From Roseiflexaceae bacterium (GTDB taxonomy: Bacteria; Chloroflexota; Chloroflexia; Chloroflexales; Roseiflexaceae): a stretch of DNA of 64,000 nucleotides. The notes beneath the pieces are model-generated. The model was not told where the DNA came from. It was given only the letters and a program-made list of their open reading frames with translations, and made no database searches. The stretch lies in assembly GCA_947474225.1 (NCBI GenBank), contig CANJHS010000001.1:62001-126000 (forward strand), in the 5' to 3' direction. Every line of letters starts with the position of its first letter. Position 1 is the first letter of the stretch. Positions 53,732 to 63,488 of this stretch are shown in pieces. The position numbers and the translations under genes were made by a program.

Positions 53732-54914
53732 GCTCACTATCGTCAGCACCTGGTATGGACCTGACACCGCCGGAGGAGCCGAGGTTGCAGCACGTCGTTT
53801 GGCGCAAGCCATCCATGCACTCGGCTATCCCATCGATGTCTGGACAACGACAGCCCGCGATGCCTTTGCACCACGTGCACCGTACTATCCAAGCGGTCCT
53901 GGCACCGACGAAGGCATAACGGTACGGCGATTCATCGTGAGTCCCGAACTCGAGGAGAGCACTATTCCTGCCGCTGCGGCGCAACACCCGTTGGTTCAAC
54001 GCACCTTGAAGCAGTTGAATCCACCACGTCGTGAGTTGCGAGTGCTGTCGACACTGGTCCATTCCGACGCGCTCTTGCAAGCACTCGTGGCCGAAGCCGA
54101 ACAGCGCCAGTATATTTTTGTCCCGTATCCGTTACCCATCAGTGTCTGGGGTGGCATGATGGTGCCAGAGCAAAGCTATCTTCTGCCCTGTATGCACGAC
54201 GAGCCGTACGCCTACCACCACCTTTCACGATGGCAAATCCAACACGCCCAAAAACTCATGGCAAATAGTGCCCAAGAACGTGATTTCCTCATAACCACAT
54301 TCGCCCTTCCTGCTGAACGAGTCGTGCTGTCTCGGCTGGGGATTGATTTGACCGTCATTGGCAACGGTGCTGCGTTTCGAGATACGTACGGCATCACCAC
54401 GCCTATGCTCTTCTTTGCGGGTCGGCGTGACGTCACCAAAAACGTCCCATTGTTGATACTCTATGTGCAAGAATACATTCTGCGCCGCGGTCGCCTGGTT
54501 ACCCTGGTGCTGTCGGGTCGTGACTCTATTGAATTAACCTCATACCAACGGGTATATGTCAGGGATGTGGGCTTTTTGTCAGAACAAGACAAGGCCGACG
54601 CATTTGCTGCTGCGGACGTGTTCATCCATGCCGGTACCCAAGAGAGCTTTGCGTTTGTATTAATGGAGTCGTGGCTGCAAGGACGACCTGCATTGGTAAA
54701 TCGTGACTGCGCGGTGACCGCAGGGGCCGTCGCCGAGGCACGTGGTGGACTTGACTTCAACGACTTCGCCAGCTTTGCCGCTGCCCTCGACATTCTGCTA
54801 GAGCATCCTGACGTCGCATCGTCGTTTGGCGAAGCTGGCCGTGACTACGTACAGCACCATTGTCGTTGGCCCGATGTTGCTGCGCGTGTCGTTAGCGCAG
54901 TGCAAGGTGAATAA
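53721..54914 (+). CDS. Glycosyltransferase family 4 protein
   Basis: A 397-residue GT-B enzyme. The N-terminus TIVSTWYGPDTAGGAEVAARRLA has the Gly-rich acceptor loop, the donor half shows TPMLFFAGRRDVTKNVPLLI, DVGFLSEQDKADAFAAADVF and GTQESFAFVLMESWLQGRPAL, the family E-x7-E region. It transfers a sugar from a nucleotide donor, probably to a surface polymer. Translationally coupled to the duplicated helical protein upstream. Terminates just before a second glycosyltransferase. Confidence 0.88.
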   Translation: MTPRLTIVSTWYGPDTAGGAEVAARRLAQAIHALGYPIDVWTTTARDAFAPRAPYYPSGPGTDEGITVRRFIVSPELEESTIPAAAAQHPLVQRTLKQLNPPRRELRVLSTLVHSDALLQALVAEAEQRQYIFVPYPLPISVWGGMMVPEQSYLLPCMHDEPYAYHHLSRWQIQHAQKLMANSAQERDFLITTFALPAERVVLSRLGIDLTVIGNGAAFRDTYGITTPMLFFAGRRDVTKNVPLLILYVQEYILRRGRLVTLVLSGRDSIELTSYQRVYVRDVGFLSEQDKADAFAAADVFIHAGTQESFAFVLMESWLQGRPALVNRDCAVTAGAVAEARGGLDFNDFASFAAALDILLEHPDVASSFGEAGRDYVQHHCRWPDVAARVVSAVQGE

Positions 54915-54918
54915 GCCG

Positions 54919-55965
54919 ATGCGAATCATCATCTGTACAGCCCAAGTGCCATTTGTGCGTGGCGGCGCCGAACTCCTGGTAGAAGGCCTGCGCGATGCGC
55001 TCAGAGCGCGTGGCCACACGGTCGATATCGTCAGCCTTCCCTATCGTTGGCAACCGCACCAGCACCTTCTCGACAGCATCCTCTCTTGGCGCATGATTGA
55101 TCTCAACGAAGTCGACGGCATACCGGTCGATTTGGTCATCGCAACCAAATTTCCTTCTTATTATGTCATTCATAAACGAAAAATAGTATGGCTCGTGCAT
55201 CAGCATCGTCAAGCATATGATTGGTATGGCGGGGTGTATTCCGATTTTGTCAATACCCAAGAGGACCGTGACATCCGCGATGCACTCATCCAAGCTGACA
55301 CTGCTGCGTTGGGTGAGGCACAAGGGTTATACGCAATCTCGGCCAATGTGGCACAACGAACACGCCGCTACAACTTTGTCCATTGCACCCCACTCTACCC
55401 ACCGAGTGCGTATACAAATCAACTCCATCATGCCTCGTATGGGGACTTCATCCTGTCGGATGCTCGACTCGACGCGGCCAAACGGATTGACCTGTTGATT
55501 CACGCTATCTCCCAGATGACCGTGCCGTTCCGCTTTGTACTGACCAGCACCGGACCTGAACGTGGTAACCTCGAAGCACTGATTGCCCAATACGGGCTGC
55601 AAGACCGTGTCACATTGCGCGGCTACGTTACAACAGACGAGCTTATGGAGCTCTATGCGCATGCGCGGGCCGTCTACTATGCACCATTCGACGAAGATTA
55701 CGGCTTCACGACGGTACAAGCGATGCGGGCACACAAGGCAGTTATCACCAGCACAGATGCCGGTGGCACTCTTGAATTTGTGCGCGACAGCCACAATGGC
55801 CTTATTTGTGAACCAACTGCAGAGCGCATTGCTGTTGCACTAGACCGCCTCGCGAGCGACCCTGCAGAAGCAGCACGGCTTGGTGGCAATGGCCCTGCCA
55901 CCGTGACTGACATTACCTGGGAGCATGTCTGCACCACGTTATTGGGGGCAATAGAAAAGGGCTAG
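54919..55965 (+). CDS. Glycosyltransferase family 4 protein
   Basis: A 348-residue GT-B enzyme starting MRIIICTAQVPFVRGGAELL at 54919, four bases after the previous stop; AAGGTGA is nearby. The longer frame from 54826 lies inside the previous gene and is rejected. The donor half includes LSDARLDAAKRIDLLIHAIS, TLRGYVTTDELMELYAHARA and FDEDYGFTTVQAMRAHKAVI, followed by TDAGGTLEFVRDSHNGLI. Third gene of the operon. A perfect hairpin follows. Confidence 0.88.
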   Translation: MRIIICTAQVPFVRGGAELLVEGLRDALRARGHTVDIVSLPYRWQPHQHLLDSILSWRMIDLNEVDGIPVDLVIATKFPSYYVIHKRKIVWLVHQHRQAYDWYGGVYSDFVNTQEDRDIRDALIQADTAALGEAQGLYAISANVAQRTRRYNFVHCTPLYPPSAYTNQLHHASYGDFILSDARLDAAKRIDLLIHAISQMTVPFRFVLTSTGPERGNLEALIAQYGLQDRVTLRGYVTTDELMELYAHARAVYYAPFDEDYGFTTVQAMRAHKAVITSTDAGGTLEFVRDSHNGLICEPTAERIAVALDRLASDPAEAARLGGNGPATVTDITWEHVCTTLLGAIEKG

Positions 55966-56091
55966 TGCGGCCCTGCGACTGTGGTAGTGTGGGTCCTATT
56001 GCATCGCACCAAAACGATGCTGGGAAACAGGGGCTGCCAGATAGCCACGGGTGTGCGGATGTCAATGTCCTTGCTCGGCCAATGCGCACCG

Positions 56092-56123
56092 ACACCCCGG
56101 GCAGACCGTTCTGCCCGGGGTGT
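56092..56123. terminator. Bidirectional hairpin between convergent operons
   Basis: ACACCCCGGGCAGA (56092-56105) and TCTGCCCGGGGTGT (56110-56123) form a perfect 14-bp stem with loop CCGT between the glycosyltransferase operon and the oxidoreductase gene. No clear T-run. Confidence 0.7.
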
Positions 56124-56140
56124 GTGACCCAAAGAACAGA

Positions 56141-57172
56141 CTATTTGCCGAGCATGCTCAGCAATGCCGAGTCGGTGCTTTTGAGCGGGAGATCAATGCG
56201 GCCGCGTGTCCGTGCAGATTCGTATGTCGCAAAAATCAATTCGGTTGCACGCAGTGCACGGCGACCCGACAGTTGCGGTTCGCGCCCGGTGCGCAAGGCT
56301 TCAACCAGATCAACCACGCACCGTTCGACGTTATCGTTGCCGTGTAATCCCTCGGTATCGGGGATGATTGCCCACTGCGCGTCGCCTTTGCCCTTGACCC
56401 GCAGATGCGTCTTTTCATCGACGCCCACGTCGATAATCCCGTCACTGCCAATCATACGCAGGCCGAAGCGTGGACCAGCCTGGTGACCGGTGCTCAGCAG
56501 CAGTGTCACGCCATTGGTAAAGTGGGTGAAGCTGACCCCGTGCTTTTCGATGGCGACACCGAATACCGTCTGCGGATCGCGCAGGTCAATTTGGCCCAAT
56601 ACCCAATCGGCGTCGCACTCGTTGTTGAAGTAGCACGCCATATCAAACCAGTGCGTTCCCCAGTCGTACATGTTGTCACAGGTTGCTTCGATGCGTTCGA
56701 GCGTGCCTATGCGGCCACTATCGAGTAACGCCTTGGCTGATCGGAATGGGGTGCCGAAGCGGCGCTGATGATTGAAGGTAAGCTGGACTCCATTGGCTTC
56801 ACAGGCGGCCACCATGGCTTTGCATTCGCCGTACGTCGGTGCCATTGGTTTTTCGCAGTGGATTGCTTTGACGCCAGCGTTGGCAGCAGCGATGACCATC
56901 TCTGCATGCATGTGTGGCCAGGTGGCGATGCTGACGATATCGAGCTTGGCCGTGGCAAGCATCTCGTGGTAATCCGTGTAGATTCCGTCTGCGCCACCAT
57001 GAATTGCGGCAAAAGCCTCCGCATTGGCGCGTACCACATCTGCCAGGGCAACTATGGTGGCGTTCCCGCTGGCTTTGTAGCCAAATGCATGTTGGTGTGA
57101 CATCCCAAATCCGGTGGCTCCTTCGCTCTTCCAGGGGCGGCCACAACCAATAATTCCGACGCGGTACGACAT
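56141..57172 (-). CDS. Gfo/Idh/MocA-family oxidoreductase
   Basis: A 343-residue NAD(P)-dependent dehydrogenase. YRVGIIGCGRPWKSEGATG is the dinucleotide loop (with an insertion after GCG), VKAIHCEKPMAPTYGECKAM the catalytic EKP region, NHQRRFGTPF the next conserved segment. Its substrate is likely a sugar or cyclitol. AAAGGAGA lies about six bases before the ATG. It follows an IolE-like isomerase by some 30 bases, so the pair may act in one pathway. Confidence 0.86.
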   Translation of the reverse strand: MSYRVGIIGCGRPWKSEGATGFGMSHQHAFGYKASGNATIVALADVVRANAEAFAAIHGGADGIYTDYHEMLATAKLDIVSIATWPHMHAEMVIAAANAGVKAIHCEKPMAPTYGECKAMVAACEANGVQLTFNHQRRFGTPFRSAKALLDSGRIGTLERIEATCDNMYDWGTHWFDMACYFNNECDADWVLGQIDLRDPQTVFGVAIEKHGVSFTHFTNGVTLLLSTGHQAGPRFGLRMIGSDGIIDVGVDEKTHLRVKGKGDAQWAIIPDTEGLHGNDNVERCVVDLVEALRTGREPQLSGRRALRATELIFATYESARTRGRIDLPLKSTDSALLSMLGK

Positions 57173-57203
57173 AGCGATCTCCTTTGATCAAACGACGCGA
57201 GTA

Positions 57204-58082
57204 CTATTTATCCAATGTGCGCAGATAGGCACGGCTCTGCAAGGCACTCTCCAGCGGCGTGGCCAATTGGGTCACGTCCGTCTCGACGATGAGCCATCCT
57301 GCAAAGCGAGCCCGACTGAGGGTCGCAAAAATTGCGGGGAAGTCGACCGACCCTTGCCCAAGCTCGGTCCATACCCCATACCGTTCTGCCCCACGGTAGT
57401 CTGTCCGGTCAGCACGAGCTTTGGCTGCTGCAGCCGCATTGACGTCCTTGAGGTGCATGGTGACAATGCGCGTCGCATACGTGTTGACCATAGCGACAGG
57501 ATCATCACCTGCCCATGCCATGTGCCCGGTATCCGGTCCGAGTGCCAACAATGCGGGACTGACCGCTGCCATCAACAAATCGAGTTCTGCACGTGTTTCG
57601 ACAAAACTCCCGACATGATTATGAAAGGCCGCAGTGACACCGTGTGCCTGCATAATTGTCGCGACCTCGGTAGTCGTCTCGATGAACTGACGCCATTCGG
57701 CATCGGTTAAGCCATCCGCCGTTGTCGCATGCCCAGCAGCCTGCATGCGAGTCCGGCCGTTGACGACCTTGGTGTTGTCGACATTGGCTGCGACGTAGCA
57801 CGTGGTCAGCCCGACTTCGCGAGCGAACTGCGCATATGAGGTGGTTTGTGCGATGATGGCGCTGTATTTCTTGGGATCCCAGAAGTCCGCGCCGATATAG
57901 CCGGGGGCAGGTTGCAATCCGTAGCGCTGCCACATGGAGAGTCGCTCCGCCGCGCTTGTCGCGGGTTTTGGACCTATAGGAGCGCCGGCATAACCCGCAG
58001 CTGCGATGTCGGCGAGCACGACTTCCTCCGAGACATCCCGTGGCCACGTTATTTGGCCGCACCCAATCAACCATTCGTGCAT
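57204..58082 (-). CDS. Sugar phosphate isomerase/epimerase, IolE-like TIM barrel
   Basis: A 292-residue barrel enzyme. It starts MHEWLIGCGQITWPRDVSEE, and the family metal-site segments are VTAAFHNHVGSFVET, LALGPDTGHMAWAG, IVTMHLKDVNAAAA and WLIVETDVTQ. The pattern (GCGQITW, FHNH, DTGH, HLKDV) recalls inosose dehydratase IolE. ATG 58082 is chosen; the longer frame to TTG 58109 begins at the stop of the M20 peptidase gene. The following oxidoreductase would fit inositol or sugar catabolism. Confidence 0.83.
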   Translation of the reverse strand: MHEWLIGCGQITWPRDVSEEVVLADIAAAGYAGAPIGPKPATSAAERLSMWQRYGLQPAPGYIGADFWDPKKYSAIIAQTTSYAQFAREVGLTTCYVAANVDNTKVVNGRTRMQAAGHATTADGLTDAEWRQFIETTTEVATIMQAHGVTAAFHNHVGSFVETRAELDLLMAAVSPALLALGPDTGHMAWAGDDPVAMVNTYATRIVTMHLKDVNAAAAAKARADRTDYRGAERYGVWTELGQGSVDFPAIFATLSRARFAGWLIVETDVTQLATPLESALQSRAYLRTLDK

Positions 58083-58109
58083 GACGATGCTTTCTTCTGC
58101 GCAGGGCAA

Positions 58110-59204
58110 CTAACGGGCGTAGGTGAGTGACAATTCCTTAAAGACGTCGTATGTCTGCGAGAGGCTCTTGATATCGACCCACTCCTCATCAGAATGCAGA
58201 CCGGCACCGATGGGGCCGCAGCAGACCGCAGGGATCCCCTTGGAGCTATAAAAGCGGGCATCGGTACCAAAGTGTTCGCGATAAAAATGGCCAGGCAACC
58301 CAGTGACGCGGCGTACAATAGCTGCCAATTCCTGCACTGCAGGGTCATTTTGATTCGTATTCAACCCGACACCATCACCCATCAGTTTGACGGTACAGTG
58401 CTCGGGGAAGCAGGCAGATACTTTGGCGAGTACTTGATCCGATGTTTCACTCGGGACGCGGCGGATGTCGAGATGCATCACGAGTTCTTCCATGATCCGG
58501 TTGCCGGCATTGCCACCGTTGATGATGGTAGGGACACAGGTGGTCACAAATGCTTCTTCGTCGGGGGTTGGGTAGGCCTTCTCAAGCGCAATCAAACCGT
58601 CGCGCAACGTATGGAGCGGGTTGCGGCCTAACCATGGCCGTGACCCATGCGCAGGCACGCCATGGACGATAACATCAATCGGTGATGCCCCTTTGTGGAT
58701 ATTGCAGATGTTCAAATCAGTCGGCTCTGCGGTGATAAAGAAGTCGCAAGTATAGCCCTCATTGAGTATGTAGTTCGTGCCATGCATCCCACCGATTTCT
58801 TCGTCGGTCACGAATTGGAAGTTCACATCAGGTGGCTCGGCCAGTTGCGAAAGTTCTTGGGCAAGGCGAATCAGAATTGCGGCGGCACCTTTCATATCTT
58901 GGGAGCCCCGACAATACAATCGGCCGTCTTTTTCGTATGGCTCAAACTGCGTCGTCCGTGCCGGGACGACATCGAGATGTGCATTCAAAATCAATTTTGC
59001 ATGTTTGTTGCCGCGCAGTGAATAGATAATCGACGGCTTATTGTTCGAATTGAAGTGTGTAATCGTGCCGCGTGGGAGATTTTTGAGTTGTGCAACGGTA
59101 TAGTCGATTACCGCTTGGAGCTGCTCAGGATAATCAAGTGTCGAAGGATATTTGCACAACTCGATAGTCATTTTAAGGATATCGGTACGTACATCGGTCA
59201 TCAT
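58110..59204 (-). CDS. M20-family metallopeptidase (ArgE/DapE/ACY1 type)
   Basis: A 364-residue di-zinc hydrolase. Zinc-site segments are LILNAHLDVVPA (His, Asp), RGSQDMKGAAAILIRL (bridging Asp), FVTDEEIGGMHGTNYIL (catalytic Glu pair), FFITAEPTDLNIC, and the C-terminal GLHSDEEWV (His). The dimerisation domain lies between about 175 and 290. It removes acyl groups from amino acids or cleaves small peptides. Two ATG codons stand at the start (59204 and 59201); the ribosome-binding site is weak. It lies 30 bases after rsmI in the same direction. Confidence 0.88.
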   Translation of the reverse strand: MMTDVRTDILKMTIELCKYPSTLDYPEQLQAVIDYTVAQLKNLPRGTITHFNSNNKPSIIYSLRGNKHAKLILNAHLDVVPARTTQFEPYEKDGRLYCRGSQDMKGAAAILIRLAQELSQLAEPPDVNFQFVTDEEIGGMHGTNYILNEGYTCDFFITAEPTDLNICNIHKGASPIDVIVHGVPAHGSRPWLGRNPLHTLRDGLIALEKAYPTPDEEAFVTTCVPTIINGGNAGNRIMEELVMHLDIRRVPSETSDQVLAKVSACFPEHCTVKLMGDGVGLNTNQNDPAVQELAAIVRRVTGLPGHFYREHFGTDARFYSSKGIPAVCCGPIGAGLHSDEEWVDIKSLSQTYDVFKELSLTYAR

Positions 59205-59234
59205 TGTCCGTCGCTTTCTCTACACCACGAATAC

Positions 59235-59984
59235 TTACGATTCTACGATGTCGTCTGTTGCATCATCGTCGGGACTGTCATCATCTCCACCGTCGAATTC
59301 AGGGATGTCACCAGTATACCCACCAGTACCCGCAATCAAAAGGACAAATTCTCCTTTGATTGAACGGTTCGAAAGGATTTTGTGGATGGTACTGAGCGGT
59401 CCGCGCCACACAGTCTCGTAAAACTTGGTCAGATCATTTGCCAACGCAGCCGGGCGGTCTCCATAGACGGTGATTGCGTCTTCGATGAGAGCCAGAATAC
59501 GATACGGACTTTCATAGAAAATCAACGTGTGGGGTGTTTGCAGATCTTGCGAGAGCCAGCGTTGTCGTTGCCCTCGCTTCCGTGGCGGGAAGCCGCGATA
59601 CGTGAATGCATGCACCGCCAAACCGGACACAATCAATGCTGGTATCAGAGCTGCTGGACCAGGAATTGCGGTGACCTCTAAGCCTTCTTCGAGGATACGA
59701 CGGACGAGTACAAATCCAGGGTCTGAAATTGCCGGGGTACCAGCATCGCTCACGAGCGCGACTGACTTCCCTTCGCGAAGGAGCCCGATGATTCGCTCCG
59801 TGACCATTTTTTCATTGTGCTCATGGCACGCCATCATTGGCTTGTGGATGTCGTAGTGCTTCAGCAGAATGGAGGTTTTGCGGGTATCTTCACTGGCGAT
59901 ACAGTCAACGGTACGCAGTGTTTCGAGCGCACGCATCGTGATGTCACCGAGGTTCCCGATAGGTGTCGCAACGAGGTATAACAT
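59235..59984 (-). CDS. rsmI: 16S rRNA (cytidine-1402-2'-O)-methyltransferase
   Basis: A 249-residue SAM-dependent tetrapyrrole-methylase-fold enzyme. [76 protein letters not shown] and [18 protein letters not shown] are diagnostic. The protein ends in a very acidic tail (about 20 residues rich in Asp), which is not part of the usual domain. Coupled to the P-type ATPase gene, whose stop lies four bases upstream. Confidence 0.95.
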   Translation of the reverse strand: MLYLVATPIGNLGDITMRALETLRTVDCIASEDTRKTSILLKHYDIHKPMMACHEHNEKMVTERIIGLLREGKSVALVSDAGTPAISDPGFVLVRRILEEGLEVTAIPGPAALIPALIVSGLAVHAFTYRGFPPRKRGQRQRWLSQDLQTPHTLIFYESPYRILALIEDAITVYGDRPAALANDLTKFYETVWRGPLSTIHKILSNRSIKGEFVLLIAGTGGYTGDIPEFDGGDDDSPDDDATDDIVES

Positions 59985-59988
59985 GGCG

Positions 59989-62082
59989 TCATCTTACCAC
60001 ATGTGATCGAGCAATCAACCGGAAAGCGACCCGTATCCAAAGCACCATGATGACGATCGCCGTCAACCAAGCGACATCGGTGACGAGTAGGACATGACAG
60101 ACAAACCACCACACGATGATACCACCAAAGCCCAACAAGACAGCACATCCAATATGATGTCTATCGCGTCTGCGCGCCGGCACAGGAATGGGATGCATCA
60201 CAAAAACCAGACTCGGCAATGCCACACCGAGTAACGCTATTGCCGTGCTATCGAGTGGGGACCAAACAGGGAGCTGCAGGACTAATGTCCCCACCCAAAT
60301 CACGGCACACAGAGTAACGCGCCACAAAACGTGATCACCAATTTGCAACAGCGCATCACGCACAGATTGGCCATGGTCAACGATAGTCGTCAAAATCGCC
60401 AAATCATCAATGAGGATGACGAGGTCAGCGCTGTCACGCACGACGGTTTGTGCCGCTGCAAATGCAATGCCGACATCGGCTGTTTGCAGGGCAGAGACAT
60501 CATTGAACCCATCGCCAACAAATCCGACCAATCCACCGTGTGCCTGAAACGCACGGACAACATCCTGCTTCTGATGCGGGAGCATCCGACCGATGATAGT
60601 GGCTGGCGAAGCTTTTAGCTGTGTTGCTCTGCTATCCAAATTATTACTGTGTATCACATGGGTTGTGGGGATGCCGACCGTTTCGGCGACTTCTGCCACC
60701 GTTGCGGGGTCATCGCCTGAGAGCACCGCGAGACGCACTCCCCGAGCGGTCAAATCCTTGATAGCTTGGGTGGTGCCAGGTCGAATTTGGTCACGGAGGA
60801 GGACATATCCGAGAGGGCGCGCGCTCCGCGTTGCAACACTCCAATCCGCATCGCCTTGGATGAGCAACAATACACGGGCACGCTGTTGTACAGCTGCCAT
60901 GGTCTGTGCGCGCCATTCGGGCTGTAGCGTGGGGATCAGGGTATCCGGTGCCCCGAGCACATAGGTGAGACCTGCATTCGAGATGCTACTCCATTTGCGC
61001 GTACTATCAAATGCGGTGCTTCGGTCGACTTGCATTGGCACCCGCGGGAATGCCTGTGCTATCGCCACACTACTCTGATTCCCTGCGCCGTCTGCAGCAA
61101 CGTACCTGCCCAACGTATCGATAAATGCTTCGCGACTCCCAACGAGCGGCATTGCATCTGCCACACTAAGCGTATTCGTGGTCAGTGTGCCTGTTTTGTC
61201 AAAACAGACAACATCGACTGCAGCAAATGTTTCGATTGCGGCAGGGCGATTCACAATCACGCCACGACGTGACAGGGCAACCCCTGCATTGGCGTGCGCG
61301 AGCGTCGCAAAGAGCACCAACGCATTGGGAATGAGTCCTGCCACCACCGTCACAACGGTCACCATGGTCGACCAGTCTGCGCCGTGCAGCCATCCCCAAC
61401 AGATTGTCAGCACACTCAGGATGCCGGCTGCAACAGCGGCACCACGCACGATGCGCTCGAGTCGCATGGAGGCGGTCCCCGTCGGTCGCGTTGTCTGACG
61501 AACAATAAATGAGGCGTTCGAAATGGGCTGCACACAGACAACCCAGGCTGCGCCAGAACGAATCATGCATCCTTGGCTGATTGACATCCCAGCTTCGACA
61601 TTGTGCGGTTCCGATTCACCCGTACGGGAGGACATATCGACGAGCAATTCCGATGCTTGCAGGACTGCGACGTCGGCCGGGATGCGATCGCCAGGACGGA
61701 GCATCAAGACGTCGCCGACCAGAATCTGTGCAGGAGGGAGCAACACCAGTGCCCCTGAGCGCCACACAGCAAGTGTGGATTGGAATGCTTGTTGCATCTG
61801 ATGGAGTGTATATTGCGCACGAGTGAGTTGTATCGCAGTGATTAGCAAATTCACCGTCACAACCAGGACGGTGGCAAGTGCCTCTCGGGTGTGGTTTATG
61901 CTCCAGAGCAACACTCCCAGTATGTAGTTGAGGATGTTGAGTGGGGCACAGGCTTCGCGGACGAGCGTCTGCACAGCCCACAGCACACGAGCAACACCAT
62001 CCCGGTCGCGCTTCTTGTTTGGCTGCGCAGTTGGGATGGTGTGTCGATTGCGATATGGTACGGGAGGGTGTGGAGGAAGCAT
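59989..62082 (-). CDS. P-type cation-transporting ATPase of unassigned specificity
   Basis: A 697-residue P-type ATPase. Actuator motif is RTGES (residues 153-157), phosphorylation site [11 protein letters not shown] (DKTGT 295-299), and hinge [11 protein letters not shown] in place of the usual GDGxND-x-x-AL. The membrane-4 segment reads [19 protein letters not shown], related to the PEGL-containing helix of CtpE-like and P2-type pumps, but with Asn at the acidic position. About ten helices are expected, six after the P domain region being short here (four visible). No N-terminal metal-binding CxxC domain. The gene follows thiB by 49 bases. Ion unknown. Confidence 0.85.
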   Translation of the reverse strand: MLPPHPPVPYRNRHTIPTAQPNKKRDRDGVARVLWAVQTLVREACAPLNILNYILGVLLWSINHTREALATVLVVTVNLLITAIQLTRAQYTLHQMQQAFQSTLAVWRSGALVLLPPAQILVGDVLMLRPGDRIPADVAVLQASELLVDMSSRTGESEPHNVEAGMSISQGCMIRSGAAWVVCVQPISNASFIVRQTTRPTGTASMRLERIVRGAAVAAGILSVLTICWGWLHGADWSTMVTVVTVVAGLIPNALVLFATLAHANAGVALSRRGVIVNRPAAIETFAAVDVVCFDKTGTLTTNTLSVADAMPLVGSREAFIDTLGRYVAADGAGNQSSVAIAQAFPRVPMQVDRSTAFDSTRKWSSISNAGLTYVLGAPDTLIPTLQPEWRAQTMAAVQQRARVLLLIQGDADWSVATRSARPLGYVLLRDQIRPGTTQAIKDLTARGVRLAVLSGDDPATVAEVAETVGIPTTHVIHSNNLDSRATQLKASPATIIGRMLPHQKQDVVRAFQAHGGLVGFVGDGFNDVSALQTADVGIAFAAAQTVVRDSADLVILIDDLAILTTIVDHGQSVRDALLQIGDHVLWRVTLCAVIWVGTLVLQLPVWSPLDSTAIALLGVALPSLVFVMHPIPVPARRRDRHHIGCAVLLGFGGIIVWWFVCHVLLVTDVAWLTAIVIMVLWIRVAFRLIARSHVVR

Positions 62083-62131
62083 GTGCTCGCTTTTTCCCTA
62101 TTGCAAAACATTCAATCGAATAATACCAATG

Positions 62132-63238
62132 CTATTTGAGCATAATGTCGTCCCACTGGGTCAACCAGGCTTCGCGATTGGTCGCAATCAGCGCAGGAGC
62201 GACTTGGGCTCGGACAGTTGGCACCGAAGAAAACTGTGTAAATACTGATGGCAACACAGCGCTTTTGGTGACGGGGTAGACAAACATATACAACGGCATA
62301 TCGTTTTGGAAGGTGTCACTCAGCATGAAGTCAAGAAATGCTTTCGCAAGCGTTTCTTGCCCTGTCCCTTTGAGAATGCCAGCGTATTCTGTCTGTTCAA
62401 AGGCCGCAAAGCTAACATTAGCTGTCGGTGGCGTTGCTACTTTGGGGTCACTATAGACGACTTCAGCTGCGGGACTCGATGAGTATGAAACAACCAATGG
62501 CCGTGGCCCTTTGCCGCTCGAACCGCTGAAATGTGTGTAGTATGCGGTATTCCAATCAGGGGCAATCAGGACGTCGTTTTCACGCAGCAGCTTCCAGTAG
62601 CCTTGCCAATTCGTCGGACCGAATTCGGCAACCGTCGCCAGCAAGAATGCCAGCCCAGGAGAAGACAGGGCAGGATTTTCGATGACAAGCAAGCTCTTGT
62701 ATTCGGGCATCAACAAATCTTGGAGGCTGTGTGGTGGCTCGAGACCGAGTTTCTGCAGTGCAGCAATATCGTAATTAATCAGCACATAGCCGCGGTCAAT
62801 GGGAATCAAGGGTGCACTTGCACCCACATCGACCCCGTCTGCAAATATGACGTTTGCTGGGGTGTATGGGATGAAAATCTCTGCTTGTTGGGCGCGACTC
62901 AGAAAGGTATTGTCGACGCCATAGAGGACATCGGCCAATGGTGCATCCTTCGAAAGGATAGCTTTATTGAGCATGCTGCCTGCATCACCACTGTTGAGAA
63001 TGGTTATTTTCGCATGATGCTGTGCTTCAAAAGCTGCCAACGTCTCGGGCGAGATGGCAAAGCTATCGTGTGTCATCACCGTGAGCGGCTGCGTGTCGGT
63101 CGGGGCATCGATTTTGAGCGGCGTCGCAGTCGTTGCCTCAGCAACAGGAGTGGGTACGGGGGTGGGCGGAACGGCGGGGTTTTGGGCACAGGCGACGAAT
63201 GCAAAAGTAGCACACAGTACAAACAGGCGACGTCGCAT
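62132..63238 (-). CDS. thiB: Thiamine ABC transporter substrate-binding lipoprotein (ThiB-like)
   Basis: A ~368-residue periplasmic-binding-type lipoprotein: RRRLFVLCATFAFVAC is the signal with lipobox FVAC, followed by a Pro/Val/Thr tether. The mature part has TVMTHDSFAISPETLAAFE, LADVLYGVDNTFLSRA, PIDRGYVLINYD and WLTQWDDIML, features of ThiB. AAGG stands eight to nine bases before ATG 63238; the frame to 63304 would run through the riboswitch terminator. Control by the TPP riboswitch directly upstream supports thiamine (or a phosphate) as ligand. No thiP or thiQ gene is near; the next gene is a P-type ATPase. Confidence 0.88.
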   Translation of the reverse strand: MRRRLFVLCATFAFVACAQNPAVPPTPVPTPVAEATTATPLKIDAPTDTQPLTVMTHDSFAISPETLAAFEAQHHAKITILNSGDAGSMLNKAILSKDAPLADVLYGVDNTFLSRAQQAEIFIPYTPANVIFADGVDVGASAPLIPIDRGYVLINYDIAALQKLGLEPPHSLQDLLMPEYKSLLVIENPALSSPGLAFLLATVAEFGPTNWQGYWKLLRENDVLIAPDWNTAYYTHFSGSSGKGPRPLVVSYSSSPAAEVVYSDPKVATPPTANVSFAAFEQTEYAGILKGTGQETLAKAFLDFMLSDTFQNDMPLYMFVYPVTKSAVLPSVFTQFSSVPTVRAQVAPALIATNREAWLTQWDDIMLK

Positions 63239-63257
63239 CTGATTCATCCTTCTATGG

Positions 63258-63289
63258 AAAAAAACACCCAAACAGTTGTCTGCTGGGTG
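63258..63289 (-). terminator. Riboswitch expression-platform terminator
   Basis: On the minus strand CACCCA (63289-63284 region) pairs with TGGGTG (63270-63265), with an inner CAG/CTG pair, followed by seven T. It stands between the TPP aptamer and thiB, so thiamine pyrophosphate likely causes early termination. Confidence 0.85.
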
Positions 63290-63305
63290 CGCGTCGTGCA
63301 ACACG

Positions 63306-63396
63306 TGCTTTCCTCCGCCGGTACAATCCGGATCAGGTTCAAAGGGTCAGCGACATTTGGGTCGCGTCTCAGCCAAGCTCACTTGGCGCCCCCAGC
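63306..63396 (-). ncRNA. TPP riboswitch (thi box)
   Basis: On the minus strand the aptamer reads GGGGGCGCC, GGCTGAGA, ACCCTTTGAACCTGATCCGG and CGGCGGAGGAAAGC in order. These are the core conserved thi-box elements (CUGAGA and the ACCCUUUGAACCUGAUC segment). A variable P3 arm (GCGAC ... GTCGC) lies between. It binds thiamine pyrophosphate and controls thiB through the following terminator. Confidence 0.95.
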
Positions 63397-63420
63397 GATA
63401 TCAACTTCTCAACGTGGCGT

Positions 63421-63449
63421 ACTATACCCGCCAAACACCCAACTGTCAA
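63421..63449 (-). promoter_or_regulatory. Sigma70-type promoter of the TPP riboswitch/thiB transcript
   Basis: On the minus strand TTGACA (63449-63444), 17-base spacer, TATAGT (63426-63421). Transcription would start near 63414, just before the aptamer. Confidence 0.85.
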
Positions 63450-63488
63450 TCCACTGAACTGTTTGCAGCGCATCCAACAAAATGAGAA

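Noticed and set aside
63330..63350. tRNA-like TPsiC string near GGTTCAAAG
   Set aside because: The string is part of the TPP riboswitch core; no acceptor, D or anticodon stem can be formed around it.
62531..63457. 308-residue plus-strand frame opposite thiB and the riboswitch
   Set aside because: It covers the riboswitch and terminator in antisense and has no protein-family signs.
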